From contig DASZPH010000019.1 of the NCBI GenBank assembly GCA_035550375.1, forward strand, positions 124,001-188,000: a DNA stretch of 64,000 bases, in the 5' to 3' direction. The notes beneath the pieces are model-generated. The model ran no database searches. It was given only the letters and a program-made list of their open reading frames with translations, and was not told the DNA's origin. The number at the start of each line of letters is the position of its first letter. Position 1 is the stretch's first letter. The DNA is from DASSFG01 sp035550375. GTDB lineage: Bacteria > Planctomycetota > Planctomycetia > Pirellulales > JAICIG01. The position numbers were made by a program, and so were the translations under genes. This document shows, piece by piece, positions 16,204 through 25,675 of the stretch.

Positions 16204-16366
16204 TGCGTCAGGCTGCTTGGAAGTCGAGGTGTTGGTCAAGGGCCGGTTGGGCATATCTTGGCTGGCGGGCCAAGGAATTGCAACAATTCGCCGCATCGGT
16301 TTCTGGGCGGTTATTCCCTCTCCCTTTGAAGAGAGGAAGTGCAACGAAGCGCCGCCGAGTGCCCTG

Positions 16367-17203
16367 CTAGGTGCTCGTGGCCGCGTCGAGCACTTCGGGA
16401 GGCGTGAAACGGAAGCCCCGGCTCTGACTGAAGAACTCCAACGGGTTTTCGTAGACGACCTTACGAATCAATGATTCGGGGTGGCCGCGCAGCCGCATGG
16501 CCAGGATAAAGTCAGGCACGGCGGTCGGTTTCGACGGCCCCCAGTCACCCGCCGAGTTGACCAGCAGCCGCTCCGGCCCGTACATCTCGACCATATCGAC
16601 GGCCCGCTGCGGGGTACATTTGCTCACGGGGTAGAGCGTCATGCCCGCCCAGAAGCCGGCTTCCAGCACGGGGCGAACCGTGTGCTCCTCGACGTGGTCG
16701 ACGAGCACGCGGCTGTGGTCGATGCGGCGGTCGTTGCACAGCATGTCGAGAATCATCCGAGTTCCCTTGTACTTGTCTTCCAGGTGGGGAGTGTGGATGA
16801 GGATCTGCTCGTTGGTCTTCATCGCCAGGTCGAGGTGCTCGAGGAAGACGATCGACTCGTTGCGCGTGTTCTTGTTCAACCCGATTTCGCCGATTCCGAG
16901 CACGCCGGGACGATCGAGAAACTCGGGAATCATGGCGATCACCTGGCGGGAAAGCTGGACGTTTTCGGCCTCCTTGGCGTTGATGCACAGCCAGGTGTAA
17001 TGCTGGATGCTGTACCAGCCCGCCCGTTTCGGCTCGAACTCAGTGAGCTGGCGGAAATAATCGCGAAAACCGTCGACACTCCCCCGATCGAAGCCGGCCC
17101 AGAAGGCCGGCTCGCTGACGGCCAGGCAGCCCATCTTGGCCAGCGTCTCGTAGTCGTCGGTGACGCGCGAAACCATGTGGATGTGGGGATCGATGTAGTA
17201 CAT
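16367..17203 (-). CDS. TatD-family metal-dependent hydrolase
   Basis: 278 residues of the amidohydrolase TIM-barrel. Metal-ligand motifs seen: IDPHIHM at the N-terminus, GIGEIGLNK, ILIHTPH, VLVDHVEEHT and LLVNSAGDWG near the end. It resembles the TatD-like proteins of cyanobacterial and planctomycete ebo-type operons more than classical DNase TatD. It starts seven bases after the stop of the 88-residue gene upstream, so the pair is an operon. Other Ebo partners (UbiA-like prenyltransferase, DHQ synthase-like protein) are not in the window. Substrate unknown. Confidence 0.85.
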   Translation of the reverse strand: MYYIDPHIHMVSRVTDDYETLAKMGCLAVSEPAFWAGFDRGSVDGFRDYFRQLTEFEPKRAGWYSIQHYTWLCINAKEAENVQLSRQVIAMIPEFLDRPGVLGIGEIGLNKNTRNESIVFLEHLDLAMKTNEQILIHTPHLEDKYKGTRMILDMLCNDRRIDHSRVLVDHVEEHTVRPVLEAGFWAGMTLYPVSKCTPQRAVDMVEMYGPERLLVNSAGDWGPSKPTAVPDFILAMRLRGHPESLIRKVVYENPLEFFSQSRGFRFTPPEVLDAATST

Positions 17204-17210
17204 GCGTCGT

Positions 17211-17477
17211 CTACCTTCGTTGGTCGATGGCGTACTCTTTGCGCCAGCCGTCCTGATACGGCAGCGAAAAGATCAACTGCACGCGCTCTGCACGGCCGCA
17301 ACCGGCTCCGGAAAGGGCGGCCAGCCCCCGCTCGATCAAGCCGCGGCGGGGGTCGGCGGCAGCCGAGCCGTCGGCGCGGTCGATGCGGTCGAGCGCCGCG
17401 GCCAACTCCAGGATCTTGGCCCGCATCGCCAGGAATTCGCGGGCCAGCACGTCGGACGCGGAAGCAGGTGCGGACAT
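17211..17477 (-). CDS. Small helical partner protein of the TatD-like hydrolase
   Basis: 88 residues from the ATG at 17477, chosen because AGGAG lies nine bases upstream; the longer frame to 17627 has no such site. The protein is alpha-helical with an Ala/Leu-rich first half (AREFLAMRAKILELAAALDRI) and ends RAERVQLIFSLPYQDGWRKEY. The closing motif recalls small proteins encoded next to TatD-like hydrolases, possibly EboA-related. Operon with 16367-17203. Confidence 0.72.
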   Translation of the reverse strand: MSAPASASDVLAREFLAMRAKILELAAALDRIDRADGSAAADPRRGLIERGLAALSGAGCGRAERVQLIFSLPYQDGWRKEYAIDQRR

Positions 17478-17773
17478 GAGCAGACTCTCCTGGCTCAAGC
17501 GGAGGCGGGCGGCCACAAGTGAAACCGGGGCAATGGGCGACCGGAGCAGTGCAGCCGGGCGTGGTCCGCGATGCAGTGCGGATTGGGCCGGTTCGTCCAG
17601 TGTGTACGGAAAAAAGCGATTAATCAAGCCGCCCGTGGATCAGGATCGCAACCCTCGCGACAGCAAAGCGCAATCCCGCGTCCGCGATCCAGGCGAAACA
17701 GAACGTAGAGTTCCCATGATGTACCCGCACGAAATATGGCCGCCACAGGCCGACACGGGCTGAGGGAGGCAAG

Positions 17774-19438
17774 GTGCCGCCGACCGAAGGACTGTCGCTA
17801 ACTTTCGATCTGCTGTCGCGGACCGGCAACGAGGCCGCGACCGGGGTGCTGCTGGCCGCGCTCGATTCGCGGGAAACGGCCGTCAGCGAGGCGGCGCTGC
17901 GCGCCCTCTTGAAGCGTCACAGCCTGGCCGGCCATCAACAGCTTCTGCGAAGGCTGCACCAGCTCGATCCCAAGTGGCGAGAAGTGCTGCTTCAGTACCG
18001 GGGCACCATGTCGCATGCGTTGCGCGACGCCCTCTTGTCGGAAGATAGCCAGAGCTGTGCCAACGCCTGCCAGGCGATCTTATGGTTCCACGAATACGAC
18101 CTGATGCCGGCCTTGATCACCGTGCTGGAAAACGAGTTGAACCCCAACGCCACGCTCGCCGCCGACACCGCCGTGACGCTGGCCGAGATGTTCTACGAAG
18201 ACCTGGCCGCCACCAGGAACTTCAAGCCTCGGCAAGATCCTCGCGCGCTGCGCGGCCACTTGGTGGCGTCGCTCGAAGCCTCGGTCACGCGGTACGCCCG
18301 GCATCGGCGTAGCGAGCCGGTTGAAGCCTTCGCGATTCTGGTGGAGCGAGAGAACGCGACTCTCAAGCAGATCCTGTTCGACCCGCTTCACGCCAGTTAC
18401 CGCCCGCTGATGGAGATCCTCACGCGCAGCCCCAAGCCGGGGGTGCGGCGTTTGTTGCTTAATTTCCTGGACGACCCACAGGCGCCGTCGTCTGCGCTTA
18501 ACGCCATTGCCCACCGCAACGACGCGGCGTTCCTCAAAGCGCTGCTCCGCAAGATCGGCAGCGAGCCGTCGGCCGCCGCAAAGCGCAACCTGGCCCGCAT
18601 CGAACATTTCGTCTGGCTGAAACCGGGTGAGTCCCTGCTCTTTGAGCTGGACGACGCGGCCCAGAACAGCGCGGTCGAACTGCTTATGGCGTCGGGCGTG
18701 AACCGCCTAGAGGCGTTTGAAACAATCGCCCAGTTGCTGGTCAACGGCACGGCGGGCGGACGCCGGGCCGCCGCCGCGGCGCTGGCCCAGTTTCACGGCA
18801 ACGACGCCAACAACCTGGCGATCAAGGCACTCGCCGACGACGACCCCGACGTTCAGGCCGCCGTGCTGGGGCAGTTGCGCGAGCGGGGAATTCCCGGAGC
18901 CGTTTCGATTCTGGTGGGTCTGGCCGACAGCCCGCAGCCCGCCGTGAGGCAGGCGGCCAGAGAGAGCCTGTCTGAATTCAGCTTCCCCCGCTACCTGGCG
19001 TCCTTCGACATGCTGGAAGACCAGGTCCGGCGCAGCACCGGCCTGCTCGTGCAGAAGGTCGACCCGGACAGCGTGCCGCTTATTCTGGAGGAACTGGCGT
19101 CACGCTCCCGGCGCCGGCGGATCCGGGCGCTGCAGGTCGTCGAGGCAATGCAGGTCGTCAAGGAGGTCGAGGACGCGGTGATCGGCGCCCTGAAGGACGA
19201 AGACCACCTGGTGCGGCTTGAGGCGGCACGAGCGCTGGGCCAATCGAACACGGTCGAGGCCTGCCTGGCGCTGCGGGAGGCCGAACACGACACGAGCGTT
19301 ACTGTGCGAGAAACGGCCATCGACAGCCTGGAAAAACTGTCTCGCCGGCGACCCGACTTGGCCATGCTGGCCGACTCCCTGGAAGCCACGCTGGCACAGT
19401 CGATCGGGCAAAACGGCCCGGAGCAACCTCATGCATAA
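17774..19438 (+). CDS. HEAT-repeat protein
   Basis: 554 residues from a GTG start behind GGGAGG (17764-17769). The whole length is a string of paired helices. Clear HEAT units occur at the C-terminal half: AAVLGQLRERGIPGAVSILVGLADSPQPAVRQAARESL, then RIRALQVVEAMQ..EDAVIGALKDEDHLVRLEAARALGQ, and TVRETAIDSLEKLSRRRPD. No signal peptide, so cytoplasmic scaffold. It overlaps the following small membrane-protein gene by eight bases, suggesting that the two products work together, perhaps tethering the HEAT protein to the membrane (inference). Confidence 0.82.
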   Translation: MPPTEGLSLTFDLLSRTGNEAATGVLLAALDSRETAVSEAALRALLKRHSLAGHQQLLRRLHQLDPKWREVLLQYRGTMSHALRDALLSEDSQSCANACQAILWFHEYDLMPALITVLENELNPNATLAADTAVTLAEMFYEDLAATRNFKPRQDPRALRGHLVASLEASVTRYARHRRSEPVEAFAILVERENATLKQILFDPLHASYRPLMEILTRSPKPGVRRLLLNFLDDPQAPSSALNAIAHRNDAAFLKALLRKIGSEPSAAAKRNLARIEHFVWLKPGESLLFELDDAAQNSAVELLMASGVNRLEAFETIAQLLVNGTAGGRRAAAAALAQFHGNDANNLAIKALADDDPDVQAAVLGQLRERGIPGAVSILVGLADSPQPAVRQAARESLSEFSFPRYLASFDMLEDQVRRSTGLLVQKVDPDSVPLILEELASRSRRRRIRALQVVEAMQVVKEVEDAVIGALKDEDHLVRLEAARALGQSNTVEACLALREAEHDTSVTVRETAIDSLEKLSRRRPDLAMLADSLEATLAQSIGQNGPEQPHA

Positions 19439-19889
19439 TTTCTGGACCGGCGGGCTCCCCGCAATCTTTGCCGATCAGCATGCCATCCGCAACGTCATGC
19501 GCGGCATGCATCACCACCAGGAGGAATTCGACACCAGCGGGCTAGCCACGGCGCTTCTGTTCTTCTGCCTGTTCTTCGTGAGCGTCTGGGGTATTGCCAG
19601 GGTGTTTCTCAGGTCGGCTGGCGGGGAAACCACGAACGATTCGTCTCGCCTGCTGTCCGAACTCTGTCGGGTTCATCAACTCACTTTCAGCGACTGGTGG
19701 TTTTTGCGGCGACTTGCCCATTACCACCGGTTGACCAACCCAGCTCTGCTTTTTTTGCAGCCGCACCATTTCGACCCCGCGGTGTGCGGTGAAGCGTGGA
19801 AGGGTCAAACAGCCCGGCTGCGCGAACTGCAACTCAGGTTGTTCGCCGGCCTGGCCTCGCCCTATCCGGGTGAACGGTCGAGCGTTTAG
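19431..19889 (+). CDS. Small single-helix membrane protein coupled to the HEAT protein
   Basis: 152 residues from the ATG at 19431, which overlaps the HEAT gene stop in ATGCATAA. Residues about 38-58 (GLATALLFFCLFFVSVWGIARVF) form one membrane helix. The cytoplasmic part (LLSELCRVHQLTFSDWWFLRRLAHYHRLTNPALLFLQPHHFDPA) has a helical motif seen in planctomycete proteins often encoded near HEAT or PilZ-type proteins, from memory. Function unknown. Confidence 0.75.
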   Translation: MHNFWTGGLPAIFADQHAIRNVMRGMHHHQEEFDTSGLATALLFFCLFFVSVWGIARVFLRSAGGETTNDSSRLLSELCRVHQLTFSDWWFLRRLAHYHRLTNPALLFLQPHHFDPAVCGEAWKGQTARLRELQLRLFAGLASPYPGERSSV

Positions 19890-19960
19890 CGCACGTTCTC
19901 GTCTCATAAGGCTGGTAAGGCGACCCCGGGCAGGCCGTCTCATGTGCGCTCCCTACAAAG

Positions 19961-21838
19961 CTAGCGATCGTCGGCCGACGGCTCGCTGTCCCCGCCATCG
20001 GGACCTTGTTCGTCAGGATTTTCTTCCTCGTTGGGCGTTTCTTGAGCCGTTTCGTCGCTGTCCGTCGACTGTTCGGCATAGGTGGGCTGTCCCATCGGCG
20101 ATTGCTGGAATGGGACGTCGGCGGAAGCATCGGTTGGGTTACCCGCACCCGGGACGGTCCCCTCCAAGCCGTTCGCCGGCCCAGGCGCAGCTTTCTGATC
20201 GGCGACGCCCGACGAATCGGCATCGGGCTTCTTCTCGCCCGCCAGTTTGGCCTGCGCCTGTTCAACGAGCGGCTGCAGCTCACGATTGTCGCCGTAGAGG
20301 GTCACGATGCTGTTCCAGATGTTGCGGGCGTCCATGCGCTTCCCCTCTTTTTCGAGCTGATCGGCGTCCTCCAACCGTGACTTGATCAGGTCCACGCGGG
20401 TGTTTCGCGATTCCGATTGACTGATCAGTTCTTTGGCACGTTTCTCGGCCAGCATCACGAACGGCCGGTCCTTGCCGGTGGCCGCCACAACGTTGGGGAT
20501 ACTCTTGTATTTGTCATACGCGGTCAGGGCGTCGCCGAAGTCCTCGTAGACCTGGGCGGCGGCATACAGGCGCTCCGCCTCGCAGTCGGCTTTGCCGCGT
20601 TTGGCGTGCAGTTTGAGACGCTTCTCGGCCTGCGCCATCTCGAAGCGGTCGACATACTCTCGGGCTCGCAATTCGTACTCTCCGTGCGGATAGCGCGCCA
20701 GCAGCGGAACAAGATATTTATCGTGTGCCTCTTTCCATTTGACTTCATCTCCGGAGGCCATCAGGGCGTCGGCCCGCTCGATCAACTGCCGTTCGTTGAG
20801 CGGCCACAGTGCCCAGGCTCCGGCCGAGACGACGAGCAGCAAGCAGGCGGCCAGGAACCAGGCCCGCTCGTAAATCGGCACGTTCTTTTTCTTCTTGCGT
20901 TTCTTTTTCTTCCCCAGTAGCTCGCGCACTTCTTTGACTTCGCCCTTGTCCTGGCCAACCCGCAAGGCGCTCGGGCCGCTGGTCGCCGCCTGGGCCACAC
21001 CCGCGCCGGCGAGCGCCTTGTCTCTGGCTTCGCGCAGAGCACGGGCCACGGCCGTGGCGTCGTGAGGCCGCTTGAGCGGATCTTTCTCCAGAAGCTGGTT
21101 GACCAGCGCATCGAGCCAGACGGGACAATCCAGCGCGATCGTGGCCACATGCGGCGGCGTTTCCTCCAGGTGCTGGTAGACGAGCTGAGCCATCGTCTCG
21201 GCCGGAAAAGGGAGTTTGCCCGTCAGCATCTCGAACATCACACAGCCGAGCGTGTAAAGGTCGGTACGGTGCGAAACGGGCGGATCTCCCTTGATCTGTT
21301 CCGGCGCAATGTAGGCCATCGTCCCCAAGGTGTGCCGTGCGGCCGTTAGTTTCTTGCCGTACTGCACCCGGGCGATACCAAAATCGGCGATCTTCACCTG
21401 GCCTTGGTCGGTGAGAAGCAAGTTGGCGCTTTTCAGGTCGCGATGAACGATGCTCCATTCGTGGGCGTAAGCCAGCCCGTCACAGACTTGCAGGGCGTAG
21501 TCGATGGCGGTTTCCCAGGAGAGGCGGCCGCGGCGGCGGATGAGCCCTGCGATCGAGCCGCCAGTGACCAGTTCCATGACGAGGTAGATCTCGCTCCCTT
21601 GCCTCCCTCCGCCGAAGCAGCGGACGATATTGGGATGCTTGAGTGCCTTCAGGATCTCCAGTTCGCGTGCAAAACGGGCCACGACGCGTTTGTTGGCCGC
21701 GGCCTTGGCTGAGAGCACTTTGATGGCGAACGGCCGCCGGCTTTCAACATGCGTGGCGCGGTAGACGATTCCCATTCCGCCCGCGCCGATTCGCTCCTTG
21801 AGCAGAAACGGCCCGAGACGGTGCTCTTCAGCGCTCAT
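19961..21838 (-). CDS. Membrane-anchored Ser/Thr protein kinase
   Basis: 625 residues from the ATG at 21838 (GGGAG eight bases upstream). The kinase domain (about 10-275) is complete: IGAGGMGIVYRA loop, FAIKVL with the ATP Lys, IVHRDLKSANLLL catalytic loop, IADFGIARV, GTMAYIAPEQI, and DLYTLGCVMFEMLTGKLPF. A strongly basic run (KKKKRKKKKN) precedes a single membrane helix (AWFLAACLLLVVSAGAWALW, about 335-355). The extracytoplasmic part is TPR-like/helical (LNERQLIERADALMASGDE, YPHGEYELRAREYVDRFEMAQAEKR) and ends in a long acidic tail. Likely a signalling kinase with a load-sensing exterior; its targets are not deducible. Convergent with the HEAT gene pair. Confidence 0.93.
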   Translation of the reverse strand: MSAEEHRLGPFLLKERIGAGGMGIVYRATHVESRRPFAIKVLSAKAAANKRVVARFARELEILKALKHPNIVRCFGGGRQGSEIYLVMELVTGGSIAGLIRRRGRLSWETAIDYALQVCDGLAYAHEWSIVHRDLKSANLLLTDQGQVKIADFGIARVQYGKKLTAARHTLGTMAYIAPEQIKGDPPVSHRTDLYTLGCVMFEMLTGKLPFPAETMAQLVYQHLEETPPHVATIALDCPVWLDALVNQLLEKDPLKRPHDATAVARALREARDKALAGAGVAQAATSGPSALRVGQDKGEVKEVRELLGKKKKRKKKKNVPIYERAWFLAACLLLVVSAGAWALWPLNERQLIERADALMASGDEVKWKEAHDKYLVPLLARYPHGEYELRAREYVDRFEMAQAEKRLKLHAKRGKADCEAERLYAAAQVYEDFGDALTAYDKYKSIPNVVAATGKDRPFVMLAEKRAKELISQSESRNTRVDLIKSRLEDADQLEKEGKRMDARNIWNSIVTLYGDNRELQPLVEQAQAKLAGEKKPDADSSGVADQKAAPGPANGLEGTVPGAGNPTDASADVPFQQSPMGQPTYAEQSTDSDETAQETPNEEENPDEQGPDGGDSEPSADDR

Positions 21839-21976
21839 GCAAGACTCCCGCGGCATGCCGCACCGCACGCTTCTCCGCGCGCAACTCCATCCTCAAGCTG
21901 GTTCTAGTGCGACTGAATTTATGCTATCAGAGGCGGGAGATTTGGGCAATTTAGGGGAGAATGCGGTTGACGCCGA

Positions 21977-24900
21977 TCACTCCGCCTTCCCCACCAGTTC
22001 CCCCTCGCGGGGAGGGCCGAAGCTGACGTTCGATTCGTTCGTTAGTTTCACTTCGTCGCCGTCGAATTTCAAACGCACGGTCGTCGTGAAGGGGGTCTCG
22101 ACGAAGCAGAACTTGGCAGTGAACGTATCCTCGGCTGTCCAGTCACCGCTGGCCGCCACCGGGTGTTCAGGGAGCACGCCCCAGGCGAGTTGACCTTTGC
22201 ACCACCGGCCCTGGCCGCAGACGACCCGTTGCTCAGCCCCGTTGACGCGCATAACGAGCGTCACTTCGTCGCCGTCGCCAGCCACCGCGAGCGTTTCCAG
22301 CTTGCCCTCGTTGGCCGGGAATACGAACCTTTTGCCCTCCACCTTTCCCGGCGAGCCGTTCCCTTCCGGCGTGCGCAGCGACAGCCGGCTTATCGCATTG
22401 TTCAGCTTTTCGACCGCTACATCGTGCGCGGGCAACGACGACGATTTGAAGGCAGGAAGGAGTTTGTCCCAGACGAGGTTCAGCACCGCTTGCATGTCGT
22501 GCACGCCGCTGGTGATGGCGATCACCGCGTCGTGCTCTGGCAGAACCACGCAGAATTGGCCGAAGGCGCCGTCCCCCCGGTAGGCGCCGTGGCGACATCG
22601 CCAGAACTGGTAGCCGTAACCTTGGTCCCAGTCGCCGTTCGGGTTGCTCCCGGTGGAAGTCTGTCTGGAGGTGGCCGACTCGACCCATCCCGCCGGCACA
22701 AGCTGCTTCCCCTGCCATTGGCCTTTCTGCAAGAACAACTGCCCGAAGCGGGCGATATCTTCGGTGCGAATACTCAAGCCGTAGCCGCCGACCGAGATCC
22801 CCTGCGGGCTGGCTTCCCAGGTCGGGTCGCTGATGCCGAGCGGATCGAACAGCCTCGGACGCAGGTAGTCGAGCACCGTCATGCCGGTCGCCTTCTGCAC
22901 GATGGCCGAGAGCATGTACGTGGCCGATGTGTTGTAGAGGAAATGCGTCCCCGGCTTGAAGGGAACGGGGTGCTCGAGGAAGGTCTTCGTCCAGGGTTGC
23001 TCGAGCGTGCGCTGCGGCTCGCTCTGCTGCCCGGTCGACATCCGCAGCAGGTCGCTCACCCGCATGGCCTTAAGGTTGGCGCTTGGCTCGGCCGGCGCGT
23101 CGTCGGCAAGAAATGTCAGCACCTCATCGTCGAGATGAAGCTTTCCCTCAGCGATCGCCAGGCCGACCGCGGTGGACGTAAAGCTTTTGCTCAGCGAAAA
23201 GAGAGAATGACGCGTGTAAGCATCGTAGGGCGACCACCATCCCTCGGCGACCACGTGACCGTGCCGCACGAGCATGAAGCTGTGCAGCGAATCGATCTGA
23301 CGGTCGGCTGCTTCGACAAAGGCGAGAATATCCGAAGAAGAAACCCCCTGCTCTTCCGGCGTGCTGCGGGGCAAACCGGTTGTTTGCCGAGGCTCGTAGC
23401 CCATGCCCAGTTCGTGAAACAGAAAGCTATAGACGTCGACCCCTTCCTCGATTCGCTGGACCAACGAGTTGCCGATTCCATGGCCAGACTCGGCGCTCGT
23501 CCTCAACAGCGTGACCGTATTTGGCGACGCCGCCTGCAAACGGGCGGTCATCTTTCGCGATTGCATGGGATCGACCCGCGGATCGTTGGCGCCGGTCAGA
23601 AATAAGATCGCCGGGTACTTTGTGCCCTCGTCGACATGGTGGTACGGGGAGTAGGCATAGAGCGCCTTGAATTGTTCCTTGTCTTTTACCGTGCCGAACT
23701 CGGTGACGTTAAAGGCCCCGTTCGGCGAGAGCTCGACTCGCAGCATGTCGTAAATCCCGACGTGCGAGACGACGGCCCGGCAGAGTTCCGGGTGCTGCGT
23801 GAACGTCGCCCCCATCAGCAGGCCGCCGTTCGAGCCGCCCATAATGGCCAGGCGGTCGGCCGACGTATAGCCGGCGTCGACCAGGTGACGGGCTACGGCG
23901 TAGAAATCGTCGAACACGTTTTGCTTGTTGGCCAGATTGCCGGCACGGTGCCAGGCCTCGCCAAACTCGCCGCCGCCGCGCAGGTTGGCGATGGCGAACA
24001 CGCCGCCCTGTTCCAGCCAGAGCTGCCGCGTGGGGGAGAAGCGCGGCGCGACGCTGACGCCGTAGCCGCCGTAAGCGTTCAGGACGGTGGGGTTGCGGCC
24101 GTCGAGCTTGAGCCCTTTGCGGCGGATGATGCTCACTGGCACCCGCGTGCCGTCCTTCGACGTGGCCCATTCTCGCACGACCTCACACCCCTGGTAGTCG
24201 GCTGGCGAGGTTTGAAAGAGGTCCGTTTTGGTCGCCTGGCCGCTTTGGGCAGAGAAGGCGTACCAGGCTGCCGGAGCGATGAACGTCTGCGCCTGAAACA
24301 GCACGTCGTCGCCTTCGGTTGCCAGCATGCCTCCCACGGACGCCAGTTCCGGCAGGGGCAGTTTTCCGTGCTGGCGGCCGCCGTGGTCGAAGATGCGCAC
24401 CTCGTTGGGGCCGCCCACCTGATCGAGCAGGTACAGTCGGTTTGGCGTGACGACGAAAGAGGGATGCAGGCCGAAGTGCGAGACGATCGTGACTTCGCTT
24501 TCCGGCACGATGCACCGGGCCTCGCCCAGCTTCAGAGACTGCAAGGGCAACCGCAGCACTTTGCCCCGCGGCGCGTCGGCCCGCGAAATGAGATAGAGGG
24601 CCTCGTCGGAACCAAGGGCGGCCTCGACAACCCGGTCTTCAAACCGCGTCACCTGCGTCCAGCCGCCCTGGGCCGAACGCACATAATGGGCGAACTCGCC
24701 GCCGTCTCCGTTCTGCACGCTCGCCAGCACCCATCGGCCGTCGCCGCTGGTCTCCAGCTCGACCTCGGCGATGCGCGGAAAGTCGCGGCCGATCTCGTAG
24801 ACGTCCTTTTCGGTCGGCGTACCGAGACGGTGAAAGTAGACCTGCTGATAAAAATCGAGGTCTTCTCGCGAACGTTCCCCCGGGCGCGGATAGCGGGTGT

Positions 24901-25675
24901 AGTAGAAGCCGGCGTTCCCTGCACCCCACGACAGGCTTCCGCCGGCCGTGCCGCCGTTCACCCGCGGGATTCGATCGGCATCGAGTTCTTTTCCGTCGTC
25001 CGTCTGGTAGACGTGCACAGTGCCCGATTCGCTTCCCCCTTCGGAAAGCGAGACGGCCACCAGGCGGCCATCAAGCGAGGGAACGAACCAATCGATCGAC
25101 GTGTGGCCCGCAGAATCGAGCCGGTTGGGATCAACGACGATCCGCTGGCTGGACGGCTCTTTGGCACTAGAGAGCCAAACGAGCAGCGGTTGCTGCTTGG
25201 GGGGCTCGTGCTTAAGCGCGAAAAGCCTTCCGCCGCGACGCACGAGGCTCGAATACTGGCTACTTGCTCCGGTCTCTAGCTCGGTCAGCCGAGCTCGGAT
25301 CGCCTCGACGTTCGGCAAGCGGTCGAGGTAGCCTCTGGCGTGCGCGTTCTGGGCGTCGGACCAGGCTTGGACCTTGGGATCGTTCCAATCTTCCAGCCAG
25401 CGATAATCGTCGCTCACGGCGACGCCATGATAGGTATCGACAACCGGCTCTTTGGCGGCTGCCGGGGCGGAGTCATCGGCGCGGGTGGTTGCGAGACTCA
25501 TCAAGCAAAAGGCGACCAGAATGAAGCTTTGCCGTGCAACGTCGCCTTTCGCTCCGCGAAAGGGCGTTCTTTTGCAGAGCGAAAGACGACACTGACAAAA
25601 CCTTCGGAAAGAAACCGGCGGGTGAGCTTTCGATCGCGGCATGAGTTGCACAGCAAGAGGAAACGGTGATGACAA
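21977..25675 (-). CDS. Prolyl oligopeptidase (S9A) fused to a beta-lactamase-fold serine hydrolase
   Basis: 1,232 residues from 25675, or 1,221 from the ATG at 25642. A hydrophobic stretch (SFILVAFCLMSLATTRADD) near residue 50 looks like a signal peptide, but no standard start lies close before it. Residues about 75-470 are the S9A propeller (VDTYHGVAVSDDYRWLEDWNDPKV); the catalytic domain follows with GGSNGGLLMG (Ser near 608), DPRVDPMQS (Asp) and SGHGIGNS (His). After a short linker a second enzyme begins near 770: SLFSLSKSFTSTAV (SxxK near 828) and FLYNTSATYML (YxN), as in class C beta-lactamase-like peptidases and esterases, with a lipocalin-like tail. An exported bifunctional peptidase is inferred. 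The 5' end runs through a 50-base hairpin repeat. Confidence 0.9.
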   Translation of the reverse strand: MSSPFPLAVQLMPRSKAHPPVSFRRFCQCRLSLCKRTPFRGAKGDVARQSFILVAFCLMSLATTRADDSAPAAAKEPVVDTYHGVAVSDDYRWLEDWNDPKVQAWSDAQNAHARGYLDRLPNVEAIRARLTELETGASSQYSSLVRRGGRLFALKHEPPKQQPLLVWLSSAKEPSSQRIVVDPNRLDSAGHTSIDWFVPSLDGRLVAVSLSEGGSESGTVHVYQTDDGKELDADRIPRVNGGTAGGSLSWGAGNAGFYYTRYPRPGERSREDLDFYQQVYFHRLGTPTEKDVYEIGRDFPRIAEVELETSGDGRWVLASVQNGDGGEFAHYVRSAQGGWTQVTRFEDRVVEAALGSDEALYLISRADAPRGKVLRLPLQSLKLGEARCIVPESEVTIVSHFGLHPSFVVTPNRLYLLDQVGGPNEVRIFDHGGRQHGKLPLPELASVGGMLATEGDDVLFQAQTFIAPAAWYAFSAQSGQATKTDLFQTSPADYQGCEVVREWATSKDGTRVPVSIIRRKGLKLDGRNPTVLNAYGGYGVSVAPRFSPTRQLWLEQGGVFAIANLRGGGEFGEAWHRAGNLANKQNVFDDFYAVARHLVDAGYTSADRLAIMGGSNGGLLMGATFTQHPELCRAVVSHVGIYDMLRVELSPNGAFNVTEFGTVKDKEQFKALYAYSPYHHVDEGTKYPAILFLTGANDPRVDPMQSRKMTARLQAASPNTVTLLRTSAESGHGIGNSLVQRIEEGVDVYSFLFHELGMGYEPRQTTGLPRSTPEEQGVSSSDILAFVEAADRQIDSLHSFMLVRHGHVVAEGWWSPYDAYTRHSLFSLSKSFTSTAVGLAIAEGKLHLDDEVLTFLADDAPAEPSANLKAMRVSDLLRMSTGQQSEPQRTLEQPWTKTFLEHPVPFKPGTHFLYNTSATYMLSAIVQKATGMTVLDYLRPRLFDPLGISDPTWEASPQGISVGGYGLSIRTEDIARFGQLFLQKGQWQGKQLVPAGWVESATSRQTSTGSNPNGDWDQGYGYQFWRCRHGAYRGDGAFGQFCVVLPEHDAVIAITSGVHDMQAVLNLVWDKLLPAFKSSSLPAHDVAVEKLNNAISRLSLRTPEGNGSPGKVEGKRFVFPANEGKLETLAVAGDGDEVTLVMRVNGAEQRVVCGQGRWCKGQLAWGVLPEHPVAASGDWTAEDTFTAKFCFVETPFTTTVRLKFDGDEVKLTNESNVSFGPPREGELVGKAE
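25541..25590. repeat. 50-base hairpin repeat inside the 5' end of the S9A gene
   Basis: GTCGCCTTTCGCTCCGC (25541-25557) pairs with GCAGAGCGAAAGACGAC (25574-25590), 15 of 17 positions, and CTTTCGCTCCGCGAAAG inside it is itself a near palindrome. Hairpins with this CTTTCGC..GCGAAAG core are, from memory, common dispersed repeats in planctomycete intergenic DNA. Confidence 0.7.

Noticed and set aside
22163..25279. Two long plus-strand frames (480 and 547 codons)
   Set aside because: Both mirror the peptidase/beta-lactamase fusion, whose two catalytic sets are intact on the other strand.
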